58,675 nt of DNA from Gammaproteobacteria bacterium (GCA_028818225.1 JAPPOG010000006.1:1-58675); one strand, 5' to 3'. Positions 41,696 to 52,498 are shown, counted from the stretch's first letter. Program-made: numbers and translations. Notes: generated by a model not told the origin, from the sequence alone.

Positions 41696-42228
41696 TCGAT
41701 TCTAATAATCTCTGTGCTGTCCAGGTTTTGCGATGCCAAAAAATTATTAATTAATTCAGCGTCTCGTTCAACACAGCTATCGCTGTTATTAAAGATGTAT
41801 TCGATACTACTCCGCTCGATCTGGCCAGCCTTTGCTATGGTGTTTTTAAATGTTTCAATTTCCATCGGGGGTAGACCGCGACTACTGTAAAAATCAATCA
41901 ATAATCTGATCTCTTTCTCAGAGAGATTTTGCGCAAATATTTCCGCAATACCCGGCTCGAATAGCTCCCATGCATAGACCTGTGCATAGCATTCGGCGAT
42001 GCTGTTTTTCAGCGATTGTGGAAGGGCTACAGACGCTGACATGTTAACGATGCTGGTGTAAGTGCGAATAATTTTGCGAGTCTGGTCTAATGCCATGGAT
42101 TCAAATCGGTCGCCGAGATTGGTGACTCTCAATAGCCGGTTAGCGTCCCGCACGGCATCAGCACAGGCAAATGTTGAGACGAAAATCAGGCTGGCAAAGA
42201 GTATTGTTATTGTAATCTTCACTAACAT
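41692..42228 (-). CDS. Exported DUF2059 protein
   Basis: 178 residues with a signal peptide ending near residue 24 (FACADA). The mature region is helical; the stretch AQNLSEKEIRLLIDFYSSRG matches the hallmark of DUF2059 proteins (small periplasmic proteins of unknown function). It is the first gene of a two-gene unit and its stop overlaps the aceE start (ATGA), so aceE translation is probably coupled to it. The biological link between the two is not obvious. Confidence 0.8.
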   Translation of the reverse strand: MLVKITITILFASLIFVSTFACADAVRDANRLLRVTNLGDRFESMALDQTRKIIRTYTSIVNMSASVALPQSLKNSIAECYAQVYAWELFEPGIAEIFAQNLSEKEIRLLIDFYSSRGLPPMEIETFKNTIAKAGQIERSSIEYIFNNSDSCVERDAELINNFLASQNLDSTEIIRIE

Positions 42229-42461
42229 TTTCGATAACCATAGTTACTGATGCTCGCTATTCTACTGCATGGATTCTGGGAGCGACAGTCAGGAAAAGCT
42301 CTCTTATCCCACACTAATCCGAATGTAGAGCAGCCCTACTAAGCATTCCAGCCACCCTTATAAGCATCCTCTTTCGATTAGTTTTCCAAGGCAGACCAAT
42401 TGACTGATTCTAAGCATAATGACAACATGCTGACAGATACTACCTACGAGAGAATCGCGCC

Positions 42462-42899
42462 GTGCATTCATCTAAAAGAGTCCTGTTCCTGGACTTGGTA
42501 CTTTCAATATTTCGGCTAAATGGTTTGCTCATTTCCGAAGGTGACGCCATGACAGAAGGGCTTGGTCTTACCCATGCTCGCTGGAAAGTGATTGGTGCCA
42601 TTGCCTTATCAACTAATGGTCTGACGGTTCCCGGGATAGCCAGGGTATTGGGTCAATCAAGGCAGGCGGTTCAGCGCATAACCGATGTGATGGTGGAAGA
42701 TGGCCTGCTGGTGTATCACAAGAATCCAAAGCACAAGCGTTCGGTATTGGTCCTTCTTAGCGATAGAGGCAAGGAAGTTTATAGCACCTTGCGTGAGGTT
42801 CAGGATCCCTGGGTAATCGAAGCAACGGAAGATATTCCGATTGAAGAACTGGAGACTTCTCTCCGCCTGATAAGACGTTTGATTAAGAAATTCAATTAA
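42462..42899 (+). CDS. MarR-family transcriptional regulator
   Basis: 145 residues from a GTG start. A winged helix-turn-helix is clear: LTHARWKVIGAIALSTNGLT, VPGIARVLGQSRQAVQRITD, then a wing with HKRSVLVLLSDRGKE. Its target is unknown. It is 16 bases before nnrDE on the same strand, but no functional link is known. Three copies of TAAGCAT stand in its upstream region (42340, 42361, 42411). Confidence 0.85.
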   Translation: MHSSKRVLFLDLVLSIFRLNGLLISEGDAMTEGLGLTHARWKVIGAIALSTNGLTVPGIARVLGQSRQAVQRITDVMVEDGLLVYHKNPKHKRSVLVLLSDRGKEVYSTLREVQDPWVIEATEDIPIEELETSLRLIRRLIKKFN

Positions 42900-42915
42900 T
42901 GAATTCAAAACCACT

Positions 42916-44475
42916 ATGAGTAACTTCACTACCAGGTTGCCAAAAAATCTTTATCGTGCCGAACAAGTACGAGAGTTGGATCGCATTGCCATTGAAGAAA
43001 AAGGTATAGCCGGATTCAAATTAATGCAGGCAGCTGCGGCTGCCGCCTTTAATGCCTTGCGAGAGCAGTGGCCACACGCGCGTCATCTCATTGTGTTTGT
43101 TGGAAATGGTAATAACGGTGGTGATGGCTATGTCGTGGCCGCACTGGCGAAGGAAGCAGGTCTTGGCGTAGACCTTATTCAGGTAGCCGATAGCAAGCAT
43201 CTGAAGCGCGATGCAAAACTCGCGTTTGAGCTGGCCAAATCTAAACAAGTCGCTATGCATCTCCTGGTCGATAGTTCCAATATTGAAGCAACTGATCATG
43301 CGCATACTATAGTCGTGGATGCCTTGCTCGGAACTGGTATCGATAGAGATGTTTCCGGGGATTACCGGTCCGCAATCGAGCGCATCAATGCCATGACCAG
43401 CCCTGTGCTTGCAATCGATATTCCCTCCGGGCTGAATGCAGATACCGGCAGATGTATGGGAACGGCAATTGAAGCGGATCTCACTGTCAGTTTTATCGGA
43501 ATGAAACAGGGATTACTAACCGCTGAAGGAAGAGACTTTGCGGGTGAAATCGTTTTCGATAGTTTAGAAGTGCCTGATGATGTGTATTCGAGTCCGTCTT
43601 CGCCGAAACCAGCAGTTATCAGAATTGATATTAATGATGCCACCCGGCACCTTTTACCTCGTCGTCCATCTTCCCATAAGGGTAGCCATGGACATGTTGT
43701 GGTCGTGGGTGGTGATTATGGTTTTGGCGGTGCGGTGCTCATGGCAGCAGAAGCAGCCCAACGCGCGGGATCGGGATTAGTCAGCGTGATTACCCGCTCG
43801 CAGCATCGGTCAGCGCTACTATCACGAAGACCAGAAATTATGGTGCTGGGAACCGAAGATGATGAGCCGAATCTTGAAGCCTTATTACACAAGGCGTCAG
43901 TCATCGTGATCGGACCTGGTTTAGGGAGCAATAAATGGTCGAGACAGTTGTTGCAGATGGCACTTAGTGCGCAGCAGTCGCAGCAGACCCCATTAATCGT
44001 AGATGCCGATGGGCTGAATCTATTGGCTGAAAGAGTTTCTTCTGGGGCAGCAATCAAACGAAATAATTGGATTCTAACGCCGCATCCCGGGGAAGCCGCT
44101 GCATTGTTGAACTGCTCCATTGAGGATGTTCTGTCAAACCGATTTGCGGCAGTACGAAAACTGACGGGCATATGGGGTGGGGCTTGCCTGCTTAAAGGAA
44201 GTGGCAGTCTTGTTAATTATGATTCTGATAATGGCATTGTTTATCTCTGTACTGAGGGAAATGCTGGCATGGCTACTGGCGGCATGGGTGATGTGTTGTC
44301 AGGTATAGCGGCCAGTCTGGTAGGTCAAGGTATGGGGTTAAATGACGCATTGTGCTGTGCGGTATGTATACACGGTGAAGCCGCCGATCTGGCACTGGAA
44401 AATGGCGGCGAAAGAGGCATGATCGCTACCGATCTGTTTCCTTATATAAGACAGTTAGTAAACCCAATCTTGTAA
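42916..44475 (+). CDS. nnrD: Bifunctional NAD(P)HX epimerase/dehydratase
   Basis: 519 residues in two domains. Residues about 1-220 form the YjeF N-terminal epimerase (NnrE), with VFVGNGNNGGDGYVVAALAK and DALLGTGIDR. Residues about 235-519 form the ADP-dependent dehydratase (NnrD), with HKGSHGHVVVVGGDYGFGGA, GPGLGSN, DADGLN and NAGMATGGMGDVLSG, the nucleotide site. It repairs hydrated NADH and NADPH in the cytoplasm. It precedes tsaE by 11 bases, the usual order in Gammaproteobacteria. Confidence 0.95.
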   Translation: MSNFTTRLPKNLYRAEQVRELDRIAIEEKGIAGFKLMQAAAAAAFNALREQWPHARHLIVFVGNGNNGGDGYVVAALAKEAGLGVDLIQVADSKHLKRDAKLAFELAKSKQVAMHLLVDSSNIEATDHAHTIVVDALLGTGIDRDVSGDYRSAIERINAMTSPVLAIDIPSGLNADTGRCMGTAIEADLTVSFIGMKQGLLTAEGRDFAGEIVFDSLEVPDDVYSSPSSPKPAVIRIDINDATRHLLPRRPSSHKGSHGHVVVVGGDYGFGGAVLMAAEAAQRAGSGLVSVITRSQHRSALLSRRPEIMVLGTEDDEPNLEALLHKASVIVIGPGLGSNKWSRQLLQMALSAQQSQQTPLIVDADGLNLLAERVSSGAAIKRNNWILTPHPGEAAALLNCSIEDVLSNRFAAVRKLTGIWGGACLLKGSGSLVNYDSDNGIVYLCTEGNAGMATGGMGDVLSGIAASLVGQGMGLNDALCCAVCIHGEAADLALENGGERGMIATDLFPYIRQLVNPIL

Positions 44476-44486
44476 TAGTAAGCATA

Positions 44487-44993
44487 ATGAATCATCAGCA
44501 GTTTCTTGAAAATGAAGAAGCCACTATCGCATTTGGTTGCGCGCTGGCGCGCGCGACTCATGCCGGTGAATCAGATTCCGCAATAAACGAAGGAAAAGGA
44601 ACCGCGACAATCGGTGCAGTCATTCATTTGAATGGAGAGCTCGGTGCTGGAAAGACAACTTTAACCCGAGGTATTTTGCGCGGGTATGGTTATGGGGGCG
44701 CGGTCAAGAGTCCGACTTATACCCTTGTTGAACCTTACGAATTTGAAAAGTGTCAGATTTATCATTTTGATCTGTATCGATTAGCCGATCCGGAAGAAGT
44801 CGAATACCTGGGCACCGAAGACTATTTTTTACCTGGAAACCTTTGCATAGTTGAGTGGGCGGATCGGGGAAAACACAGTATTCCACAAGCGGATCTGACG
44901 ATTACGCTCAATACTCAAGGAACAGGTCGCCAGTTAAGCTGTCAAAGTCACTCAGAAAAAGGGCAAAAGATAGCTCAAAGATTGTGGCCATAA
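44487..44993 (+). CDS. tsaE: tRNA threonylcarbamoyladenosine synthesis ATPase TsaE
   Basis: 168 residues. P-loop GELGAGKTTLTRG (50-62), SPTYTLVEPYE and the Walker B-like IYHFDLYRL mark TsaE, the ATPase partner of TsaB/TsaD in making t6A on tRNA. The N-terminal part contains an extra Gly/Ser-rich stretch (about 26-42) between the first helix and the P-loop compared with usual forms. It lies 11 bases after nnrDE and 44 before the amidase gene. Confidence 0.95.
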   Translation: MNHQQFLENEEATIAFGCALARATHAGESDSAINEGKGTATIGAVIHLNGELGAGKTTLTRGILRGYGYGGAVKSPTYTLVEPYEFEKCQIYHFDLYRLADPEEVEYLGTEDYFLPGNLCIVEWADRGKHSIPQADLTITLNTQGTGRQLSCQSHSEKGQKIAQRLWP

Positions 44994-45037
44994 GGCCGAA
45001 ATCTATAGACATGTTGAAGTTCGCCAGTAACAACTGA

Positions 45038-46555
45038 ATGAATTTTCGTATTAATTTCAGATACTTAACGATAATCGCGCTCTTTGTGAGCTATGCGCTC
45101 GAGCCCTATTCGGCACAAGCGGCGAACGTTAATGAAGTTCGTATGTGGTGGGCGCCTGATCATACCCGGCTGGTATTCGATCTCAGTGGGGATGTGAATT
45201 ACCAGCTATTCACACTCGATGAACCCCATCGAGTAGTAATCGATATCGAGGACTCAAACCTTATCGATGATCTATCCGGATTAGATTTTACTGATAGTCC
45301 AATTGAGGGAGTTCGAAGCGGGATTCGAAACGGCGATGATTTACGCATCGTGTTGGATCTAAGAAACGAAATAAACCCATCCAGTTTCACACTAGCGCCG
45401 AACAGTGAATTGGGTAATCGTTTGGTCGTGGATCTTTATGATCTGGAAACTTCAATCCGAAGCAGTGCTCAGGTTGTAAATCCGATTATGCCAGTTCAGA
45501 GTGACGATAGACGCGAGATCGTAGTAGCAATCTCTGCCGGTCATGGTGGCGAAGATCCTGGAAGCATTGGGTACGATGGTCGAATAAAAGAAAAGAATGT
45601 AACTCTGGGGATTTCTCGTTATCTGCGCGATTACTTCAACGCGATTCCCGGTTACACCCCGGTTATGATTCGTGACGGTGATTACTACGTTGAACTGCAA
45701 AAACGGCCACAGGTTGCAAGAGAAAATCGCGCGGATTTGTTTGTAGCGATTCACGCCGATTGGTATCGCAGTAGTAGCGCTAATGGCGTAACCATTTATG
45801 CTCTGTCTGGTGATCGTGCCGATAGGGAGAATGCGCGGAGGGTTGCGGAAAAGGAAAACAGTTCCGATTTGCTTGGAGGAGTAGGTGGTGATTTAACCAT
45901 AGGCGGCCTCGACGATGACGTTGCACTAACGCTGGTTTCTCTGCAAATGGCATGGAGTATGGAACAAAGCCTGATCGCCGGGACTTCTATCCTGGAATCT
46001 CTAGATTCAGTTACCCGGTTGAGAAGAGATAAGGTGCAGCAAGCATCCTTGCAAGTTCTCAATTCACCAGATATTCCTTCCATCTTAATTGAAACTGGCT
46101 ATCTGACTAATCCCAATGAAGCACAACGGCTAAATTCTTCAAGCTTCCAGCGTTCAATGGCCCAGGCTATAGCACAAGGAATCATGAACTACTTCTATGA
46201 TGCACCGCCAGAAGGGACACTGGTTGCCTGGCAGAAAGCAAATGGCATTACTCCCGGTACTTATACCGTTAAATCTGGTGACAACTTGTCGGAAATTGCA
46301 GAGCGTTTTGGCCTGACAGTGAATGAACTAAAATCGCTTAATAATCTCAATTCAAACACCATCAGGATTGGTCAGGAATTAATACTCCCTGGTGGAGAGA
46401 TGATTCGTATTTCTGAACACACTATTCAAAGCGGGGAAACCCTTTCCGAAATCGCTGCCCGTTATTCGGTGAGTCTAAGCAGCTTGCGTGCGGCCAATAA
46501 CCTGTCCACTGATCGAATCCTGGTAGGGCAGATTCTCAAAATCCCAACCATCTAA
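45038..46555 (+). CDS. amiB: N-acetylmuramoyl-L-alanine amidase (AmiB/AmiC type)
   Basis: 505 residues. After a signal peptide (SAQAAN near residue 29), an AMIN domain (about 32-145, with [15 protein letters not shown]) directs it to septal peptidoglycan. The Amidase_3 domain (about 160-385) holds the zinc ligands in [10 protein letters not shown], the Glu of KEKNVTL and the His of AIHADWYR. Two LysM repeats close the protein ([20 protein letters not shown] and [20 protein letters not shown]). It splits daughter-cell walls in the periplasm. LysM-bearing forms upstream of mutL are typical of Pseudomonas-like genomes. The choice of symbol amiB over amiC is by position next to mutL. Confidence 0.93.
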   Translation: MNFRINFRYLTIIALFVSYALEPYSAQAANVNEVRMWWAPDHTRLVFDLSGDVNYQLFTLDEPHRVVIDIEDSNLIDDLSGLDFTDSPIEGVRSGIRNGDDLRIVLDLRNEINPSSFTLAPNSELGNRLVVDLYDLETSIRSSAQVVNPIMPVQSDDRREIVVAISAGHGGEDPGSIGYDGRIKEKNVTLGISRYLRDYFNAIPGYTPVMIRDGDYYVELQKRPQVARENRADLFVAIHADWYRSSSANGVTIYALSGDRADRENARRVAEKENSSDLLGGVGGDLTIGGLDDDVALTLVSLQMAWSMEQSLIAGTSILESLDSVTRLRRDKVQQASLQVLNSPDIPSILIETGYLTNPNEAQRLNSSSFQRSMAQAIAQGIMNYFYDAPPEGTLVAWQKANGITPGTYTVKSGDNLSEIAERFGLTVNELKSLNNLNSNTIRIGQELILPGGEMIRISEHTIQSGETLSEIAARYSVSLSSLRAANNLSTDRILVGQILKIPTI

Positions 46556-46634
46556 GCTTAATAACCCTTCCATAGGATTAATAAATGAGAGTGCTACAAT
46601 ACTTGCACAAATCATTCAATATCCGCGCGACCAC

Positions 46635-48455
46635 ATGAATCGAATTAATTTACTTAGTCAACGACTAGCGAATCAGATTGCCGCTGGTGAAGTTGTAGAG
46701 AGACCTGCTTCTGTCGCAAAAGAGTTACTGGAAAACAGTCTTGATGCTGGCGCGGATCGAATCGAGATCGACCTGGAGCAGGGTGGAGTCAAATTACTCA
46801 GGGTAAAAGACAATGGCAGGGGAATTGTTAAAGATGATCTGGCTCTGGCATTGAGTCGGCATGCCACCAGCAAAATAGCTAATCTGGAAGACCTGGAGAA
46901 TATCGGCAGCCTCGGATTTCGCGGCGAAGCCCTGGCGAGTATCAGCTCGGTCTCGAGGCTAGCCATGCTGTCAAAATCCAGTGAAGATGACACCGATAAC
47001 GGCTGGAAAGTCGAGACCGAGGGTCAGAATATGGACGCTAAGCTGGCACCTGTTGCCCACCCTCGCGGCACCACCGTGGAAGTCAGAGATTTATTCTTTA
47101 ATACTCCGGCGCGAAAAAAATTCCTGAAAACCGAGAAGACTGAGTTCTCCCGAATCGATGAAGTTTTTAAGCGTATGGCACTTAGCCGCTTCGATGTGCA
47201 GTTTACGTTGCAGCATAATCAACGCAGCATTCACAAATTGCTGCCAGCAAAAACTGAACAGGAGCAGCAACGGCGGGTGGCATTAGTCTGCGGCCCTGCT
47301 TTTGTTGAAAATTCGGTTCATATCGATGTTGAGCGGGCAGGCCTTCGTTTGTGGGGATGGGTGAGCCTTCCAACTTTTTCTCGCAGTCAGGCAGATCTCC
47401 AGTATTTCTATGTGAATGGGCGGATTATTCGCGACAAACTGGTTACTCACGCCGTTAAGCAAGCCTATCGCGATGTATTATTCCATGGCCGTCATCCCGC
47501 CTACGTACTTTATTTAGAACTCGATCCAGCAATAGTTGATGTAAACGTGCATCCTACAAAACATGAAGTTCGGTTTCGAGATAGTCGATTGGTTCATGAT
47601 TTTCTTTTTAGTTCGTTGCATAAAGCCTTGGCAGAAGTTACCCCTTCCGATCGGATGACCAGCAACTCTGACGCTGGAGAATTGTCAGCGGTGGAACTAA
47701 CCGGTTCTGAAATGGCACAGGAACAGCCCTTTGTTCACCAGAATCCCTTATCATTGCGGGAACCTCCAGCGCCAGCGTATGGGACTGACAGGCAGTCAAT
47801 GCCTGGCGCAATAGCCAGTGTTCAGGATCAGTTGGCGGTAATTCAAAAATTAAGTAGTGCCGATGCAGAGGTCCCGCCACTGGGGTATGCCGTTGCACAG
47901 CTTCACGGTGTTTACATTCTGGCGCAAAACAAGGAAGGACTTATTATAGTCGACATGCATGCAGCACATGAGCGCATTACCTATGAACGCATGAAAACTG
48001 CTTGTGAAAAAGAAGAACTTAAAATGCAGCCACTTCTTGTTCCTCTTTCGATTGCCGTGAGCCAGGCGGAAGCGAACTGTGCCGACGAACAACAAAAGTT
48101 ATTACTAAATCTGGGCATAGAGTTAGAGCGCGCGTCAGATGAAGCAATCGTGATACGACAAGTACCATCAATCCTGAAAGATTCAAATATCGAGCAGATG
48201 ATAAGGGATGTCTTATCGGATGTATTGGAATACGGCAGCAGTGATCGCATTCAAGCCCATCAGGATGCACTACTTTCCACCATGGCCTGTCATGGTTCCG
48301 TCAGAGCGAATCGCCATTTGACCATCCCGGAGATGAATGCCTTGCTACGAGACATGGAAGCAACTGAACGCAGTGGCCAATGTAATCATGGCAGGCCAAC
48401 CTGGATTTTCCAGAGTATCGATGAACTCGATAAACTTTTCTTGCGTGGCCAGTAA
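46635..48455 (+). CDS. mutL: DNA mismatch repair protein MutL
   Basis: 606 residues. The N-terminal GHKL ATPase domain has [26 protein letters not shown] and SKIANLEDL, then [10 protein letters not shown]. The C-terminal dimerisation domain includes [15 protein letters not shown] and [11 protein letters not shown]. MutL couples MutS mismatch recognition to MutH or other nucleases. It stands between the amidase and miaA, with 79 bases before it and 20 after, the standard order. No CPxxRP endonuclease metal motif is evident at the expected place beyond NHGRPTW, as in MutH-type bacteria. Confidence 0.97.
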   Translation: MNRINLLSQRLANQIAAGEVVERPASVAKELLENSLDAGADRIEIDLEQGGVKLLRVKDNGRGIVKDDLALALSRHATSKIANLEDLENIGSLGFRGEALASISSVSRLAMLSKSSEDDTDNGWKVETEGQNMDAKLAPVAHPRGTTVEVRDLFFNTPARKKFLKTEKTEFSRIDEVFKRMALSRFDVQFTLQHNQRSIHKLLPAKTEQEQQRRVALVCGPAFVENSVHIDVERAGLRLWGWVSLPTFSRSQADLQYFYVNGRIIRDKLVTHAVKQAYRDVLFHGRHPAYVLYLELDPAIVDVNVHPTKHEVRFRDSRLVHDFLFSSLHKALAEVTPSDRMTSNSDAGELSAVELTGSEMAQEQPFVHQNPLSLREPPAPAYGTDRQSMPGAIASVQDQLAVIQKLSSADAEVPPLGYAVAQLHGVYILAQNKEGLIIVDMHAAHERITYERMKTACEKEELKMQPLLVPLSIAVSQAEANCADEQQKLLLNLGIELERASDEAIVIRQVPSILKDSNIEQMIRDVLSDVLEYGSSDRIQAHQDALLSTMACHGSVRANRHLTIPEMNALLRDMEATERSGQCNHGRPTWIFQSIDELDKLFLRGQ

Positions 48456-48475
48456 TCGTCAAGTCCCCGAGTTCA

Positions 48476-49438
48476 GTGAATCAGTCTAATTCCAAACCTA
48501 ATGTTTTCTGCCTGATGGGGCCAACTTCTTCCGGTAAAACTGATTTGGCGGTTGAATTAGTCAAACGCTTTCCCTTTGAAATCATCAGTGTGGATTCCGC
48601 GCAGGTTTATAAAGGGATGGATATAGGCACAGGGAAGCCTGATAAGGCTGTCCTCTCCATAGCTCCCCATAGACTATTGGACATAAAGGACCCAAGTGAA
48701 GCTTACTCTGCATCTGATTTTCGTGAAGATGCTCTGAATGAAATTGCCAAGATATTTGCTTTAGGCAAGACGCCGCTGCTGGTCGGGGGGACCATGCTCT
48801 ATTTCAAAGCATTGCGGGATGGCCTGGCGAATATGCCTGAGGCGGATGCGGAGATTCGCACGGAAATAGAATCTCTCGCGAGGGAAGAAGGCTGGGAAAC
48901 GGTTCATAAAAAGCTAGCACAGGTTGATTCCGAATCGGCCAAACGTATCCATCCCAATGATCCACAGAGATTGCAGCGGGCACTGGAAATCTTTCTCATT
49001 TCCGGCAAAACCATGTCCGAATATCACGCCGAAGAACAGAAGATTAAGGAACAAGAAGGCGCGGCACTGCCGTTTAATTTGCACTTTTTTGCAATCCAAC
49101 CGAAAGACCGGGACGTACTACATCGACAGATAGCGGATCGATTTCAGCGAATGCTTGCCGCCGGTCTCGTTGCAGAAGTCAGTGACTTATTCCGTCGAGA
49201 TGATCTGCATGAGATGCTTCCTTCAATGAAATCAGTTGGTTACAGACAAGTTTGGCAACATCTGGCGGGAGATTTAAGCTATGATGGGATGGTAGAAAAG
49301 AGTATTATTGCCACTAGGCAACTAGCCAAGCGTCAGCTTACCTGGCTTCGCACTTGGGAAAACCTGCGAAGTTTGCGTGATCCATCGGTTAAATCCATAG
49401 ATAACGTCTTGAAATACGTGGAATCTACCTCAACATAG
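48476..49438 (+). CDS. miaA: tRNA dimethylallyltransferase
   Basis: 320 residues from a GTG start, the only reasonable one for a start just before the P-loop. GPTSSGKT (15-22), the DSAQVYKGMDIGTGKPDK segment and the motif SVGYRQVW are diagnostic. It adds the dimethylallyl group to A37 of tRNAs reading U-starting codons. It lies 20 bases after mutL and 109 bases before hfq, the order found in most Gammaproteobacteria. Confidence 0.97.
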   Translation: MNQSNSKPNVFCLMGPTSSGKTDLAVELVKRFPFEIISVDSAQVYKGMDIGTGKPDKAVLSIAPHRLLDIKDPSEAYSASDFREDALNEIAKIFALGKTPLLVGGTMLYFKALRDGLANMPEADAEIRTEIESLAREEGWETVHKKLAQVDSESAKRIHPNDPQRLQRALEIFLISGKTMSEYHAEEQKIKEQEGAALPFNLHFFAIQPKDRDVLHRQIADRFQRMLAAGLVAEVSDLFRRDDLHEMLPSMKSVGYRQVWQHLAGDLSYDGMVEKSIIATRQLAKRQLTWLRTWENLRSLRDPSVKSIDNVLKYVESTST

Positions 49439-49547
49439 AACTTTATTGGCGGTTCACTAGTCACAATAGTGTACAGAGAGTAATCAGCAAAATAGCGCTG
49501 GACTCATCGCACCAAAGACAGCATTGTAGATTGCAAGGAGAAAAACA

Positions 49548-49829
49548 ATGTCCAAAGGACATACACTACAGGACCCTTTTTTGAATGTACTTCGAAAAGA
49601 GCGCATTCCTGTATCAATATATTTGGTTAGTGGCATAAAACTGCAAGGCCAGATCGAATCTTTTGATCAATTTGTCATTCTGCTGAAAAACGCGGTAAGC
49701 CAGATGGTTTATAAGCATGCGATTTCAACAGTCGTTCCTGCACGCATGGTTAAGATCCCAATGTCGGGCCAGGGTGACTCAGCAGATGACGATGGTGGCG
49801 AGCCAGGTAATGCCTTGAGACTTCGGTGA
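49548..49829 (+). CDS. hfq: RNA chaperone Hfq
   Basis: 93 residues. Sm1 motif [20 protein letters not shown] and [20 protein letters not shown], and Sm2 [12 protein letters not shown], are near-identical to known Hfq. The short tail is acidic/Gly-rich. AAGGAG lies before the ATG. It pairs small RNAs with mRNAs as a hexamer. The 109-base gap after miaA may carry its own promoter, as in E. coli, although no clear -35/-10 pair is seen. Confidence 0.97.
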   Translation: MSKGHTLQDPFLNVLRKERIPVSIYLVSGIKLQGQIESFDQFVILLKNAVSQMVYKHAISTVVPARMVKIPMSGQGDSADDDGGEPGNALRLR

Positions 49830-49848
49830 CCCGAACTTGAGGTAAAAT

Positions 49849-51186
49849 TTGTTTTTTGAGAGGCCAGAATCTGGCGAAGTAACAATACTTGTCCACATCT
49901 CTATCGAATCCGATAAGGAACGAGAGGACCCAATTGAATTTGAAGAACTAGCTTTATCAGCAGGCGCACAACCAGTCGAATTCATAACGGGCGCACGTAA
50001 ACAACCTTCACCAAATCATTTTGTAGGCAGCGGCAAACTCGAAGAGATTACGGCCGCTGTGCATGCCCATAAAGCACAATTGGTTTTATTCAATCATGCA
50101 CTTACCCCGAGTCAAGAGCGTAACCTGGAAAAAGTGTTTGAGTGCCGGGTCTTGGATCGCACCGGTTTGATTCTTGATATATTTGCCCAACGTGCTCGCA
50201 GTCATGAAGGAAAGTTACAGGTTGAACTCGCGCAATTGCAGCATTTAAGTTCGCGATTGAAGCGTGGCTGGACTCACCTCGACCGTCAGAAAGGTGGTAT
50301 TGGCTTGCGCGGTGCCGGTGAAACCCAGCTTGAACTCGACCAGCGCATGATCGGTCAGCGTATTAAGGCGATCAACAAAAGCCTGTCGAAAGTAAGGAGT
50401 CAGCGGCAACAAGGCCGACGCTCGCGCAGCAGGGCAGAAATACAAACTGTTTCACTTGTAGGTTACACAAATGCTGGAAAGTCCACGCTTTTTAACCAGT
50501 TAACTAATGCCGATTCCTATGTTGCGGATCAATTGTTTGCCACCCTGGATTCAACTTTGCGCCGCATTGATTTACCAAATTTTGGGGCGGCAATCGTAGC
50601 TGATACGGTGGGATTTATCAGTCACCTTCCTCACCAGTTAGTGGAGGCTTTTAGAGCGACCCTGGAAGAGACTGCGTCGGCAGATTTATTGTTGCACATC
50701 ATAGACTGTGCCCATGAATCTCACGCACACTATATTGAGGAAGTAAACAATGTCTTAGAGGAAATTGGTGCTGATGCGGTTCCTCAGTTGAAGATTTTTA
50801 ACAAGATTGATTTATTGGATGGAATTGAACCCCGCATCGATTACAACGAGAACGGAGTTCCCATTGGGGTTTGGATTTCAGCGCAAAAAGGAATTGGCAT
50901 AGACCACTTACAAAAAGCAATCAGCGAAGCGTTGGCTGGTACTCTGGTGTCAGAAACGATTCGTATTGCGCCGCAGCAAACTCGCTTACGAAGTAAATTG
51001 TATGCAAATGGATTCATCGAAGCAGAGCGCATCGATGAAAGCGGCTTTTATCACCTTGAAGTTCGATTGCCAAAGCAGGAACTGGAAAGGGTGATGCAAC
51101 AAGGTGCAGTCATAGAGCAAACACCTGAGTTAGTTGAATCGACAAATTCAGTATGGATTTCAGATGAGCGAGCACGTACCGCTTAA
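49849..51186 (+). CDS. hflX: GTPase HflX
   Basis: 445 residues from a TTG start: GAGG lies six bases upstream and the N-terminus FFERPESGEVTILVHI matches Pseudomonas HflX, which begins the same way. The HflX N-terminal domain (about 1-190) contains the basic Arg-rich region around RSQRQQGRRSRSR; the G domain starts with GYTNAGKST (205-213) and has DTVGFISHLP and NKIDLLD. It rescues stalled or hibernating ribosomes. It follows hfq by 19 bases. Confidence 0.96.
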   Translation: MFFERPESGEVTILVHISIESDKEREDPIEFEELALSAGAQPVEFITGARKQPSPNHFVGSGKLEEITAAVHAHKAQLVLFNHALTPSQERNLEKVFECRVLDRTGLILDIFAQRARSHEGKLQVELAQLQHLSSRLKRGWTHLDRQKGGIGLRGAGETQLELDQRMIGQRIKAINKSLSKVRSQRQQGRRSRSRAEIQTVSLVGYTNAGKSTLFNQLTNADSYVADQLFATLDSTLRRIDLPNFGAAIVADTVGFISHLPHQLVEAFRATLEETASADLLLHIIDCAHESHAHYIEEVNNVLEEIGADAVPQLKIFNKIDLLDGIEPRIDYNENGVPIGVWISAQKGIGIDHLQKAISEALAGTLVSETIRIAPQQTRLRSKLYANGFIEAERIDESGFYHLEVRLPKQELERVMQQGAVIEQTPELVESTNSVWISDERARTA

Positions 51187-51289
51187 GGCTGATTTCCAAG
51201 GTTTTTTAACTTTGCAAAATGCTGTGTTAATTCACAATTATTAGCTAAAATCGACCTTCTGTGTCTTTAAAAAAGCTATGGAGAAACCA

Positions 51290-52498
51290 ATGGCTTGGAA
51301 TGAACCTGGAAGTAACGGTAACGACAACGACCCTTGGGGTGGCGGTGGTCGTCGCGGTGGTGACCAGGGACCACCGGACATTGACGAAGTTATTAAGAAC
51401 CTCACGAAGAAATTCAATAATCTCTTCGGGGGATCAGGCAGTGGTGGCTCCAGTAGCAGTGGTGGGTCTTCATCCATGCCTGGTGGTGTGTCTGCAGGAT
51501 TAATCGCTGGTCTCGTCGTCGTTGTCATCGTGATATGGGGATTCATGGGATTCTACATCGTCGACGAAGCCGAACGTGGTGTGGTACTTCGTTTTGGTAA
51601 AGTATTAGATTCTACAGTGGAACCTGGACTGCACTGGAATCCACCCATCATTGACGAAGTAAATTTGGTCAACGTTTCAGAGTTGAATGCAAAAACCTAT
51701 GAAAATAGAGCAATGCTGACAACAGATGAAAACATCATCGATATCGAAGTAACTGTGCAATATCGAATACAGGATCCAGTCAAATACGTAATCGCTGTAC
51801 AAAATCCTGAACGTAGCCTGGATAATTCCGCAGAATCTGCGATTCGACACGTTGTCGGTGGCAATACCATGGAGCAAATCCTGACCACCGGTCGCGACCT
51901 GGTAGTTTCCGATGTATCGACTCGTTTGCAGGATTATATGGATGTCTACGACACCGGCATCTTTATCGCTCAGGTGAATGTAGTCGATGCGCAGCCACCG
52001 GATGCAGTGCGAGCCGCTTTTGATGACGTGATTCGAGCGCGAGAAGATGAGCAGCGTGCGCAGAATCAGGCACAACAGTATGCGAATCGTGTAATTCCTG
52101 AAGCGCGTGGTGAAGCGCAGCGTCAGATCGAACAGGCCAATGCTTATAAGGGACAAGTTATTGCAGAAGCCGAAGGTGATGCTTCACGCTTCGATCAGCT
52201 GCTCGAGGAATATACAAAAGCACCCCAAGTTACTCGTCAGCGTTTATACATAGATTCATTGCAGGATGTCATGACAGCCAGCAGCAAAATCATGATTGAT
52301 GTCGAAGGTGGCAATAACATGTTGTATGTGCCGCTGGATAAGATTCTGGAGCAAAGTGGATCGGCTACAGCCAGACCTCGCACTTCATCAGAATGGCAAG
52401 ACCTGGCGGACCAGATTGCTCCATACCTGCCGGGGCCATCCAGTAATACTGCGGTCGACAGAGCTCGTTTAAATAGTGGTAGAGGAGGCAGACCATGA
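51290..52498 (+). CDS. hflK: FtsH protease modulator HflK
   Basis: 402 residues from the ATG at 51290, which has GGAG six bases upstream and begins MAWNEPG as in E. coli HflK; an ATG 12 bases earlier is in frame but less likely. A Gly-rich, acidic cytoplasmic N-terminus (about 1-75) is followed by one membrane helix (about 76-98) and the SPFH/PHB domain (about 100-330) with the coiled coil VIPEARGEAQRQIEQANAYK. With HflC it encloses the FtsH protease. Its stop overlaps the hflC start by four bases. Confidence 0.96.
   Translation: MAWNEPGSNGNDNDPWGGGGRRGGDQGPPDIDEVIKNLTKKFNNLFGGSGSGGSSSSGGSSSMPGGVSAGLIAGLVVVVIVIWGFMGFYIVDEAERGVVLRFGKVLDSTVEPGLHWNPPIIDEVNLVNVSELNAKTYENRAMLTTDENIIDIEVTVQYRIQDPVKYVIAVQNPERSLDNSAESAIRHVVGGNTMEQILTTGRDLVVSDVSTRLQDYMDVYDTGIFIAQVNVVDAQPPDAVRAAFDDVIRAREDEQRAQNQAQQYANRVIPEARGEAQRQIEQANAYKGQVIAEAEGDASRFDQLLEEYTKAPQVTRQRLYIDSLQDVMTASSKIMIDVEGGNNMLYVPLDKILEQSGSATARPRTSSEWQDLADQIAPYLPGPSSNTAVDRARLNSGRGGRP

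Noticed and set aside
43716..44171. 151-codon minus-strand frame inside nnrDE
   Set aside because: Complementary shadow of a strongly conserved enzyme domain.
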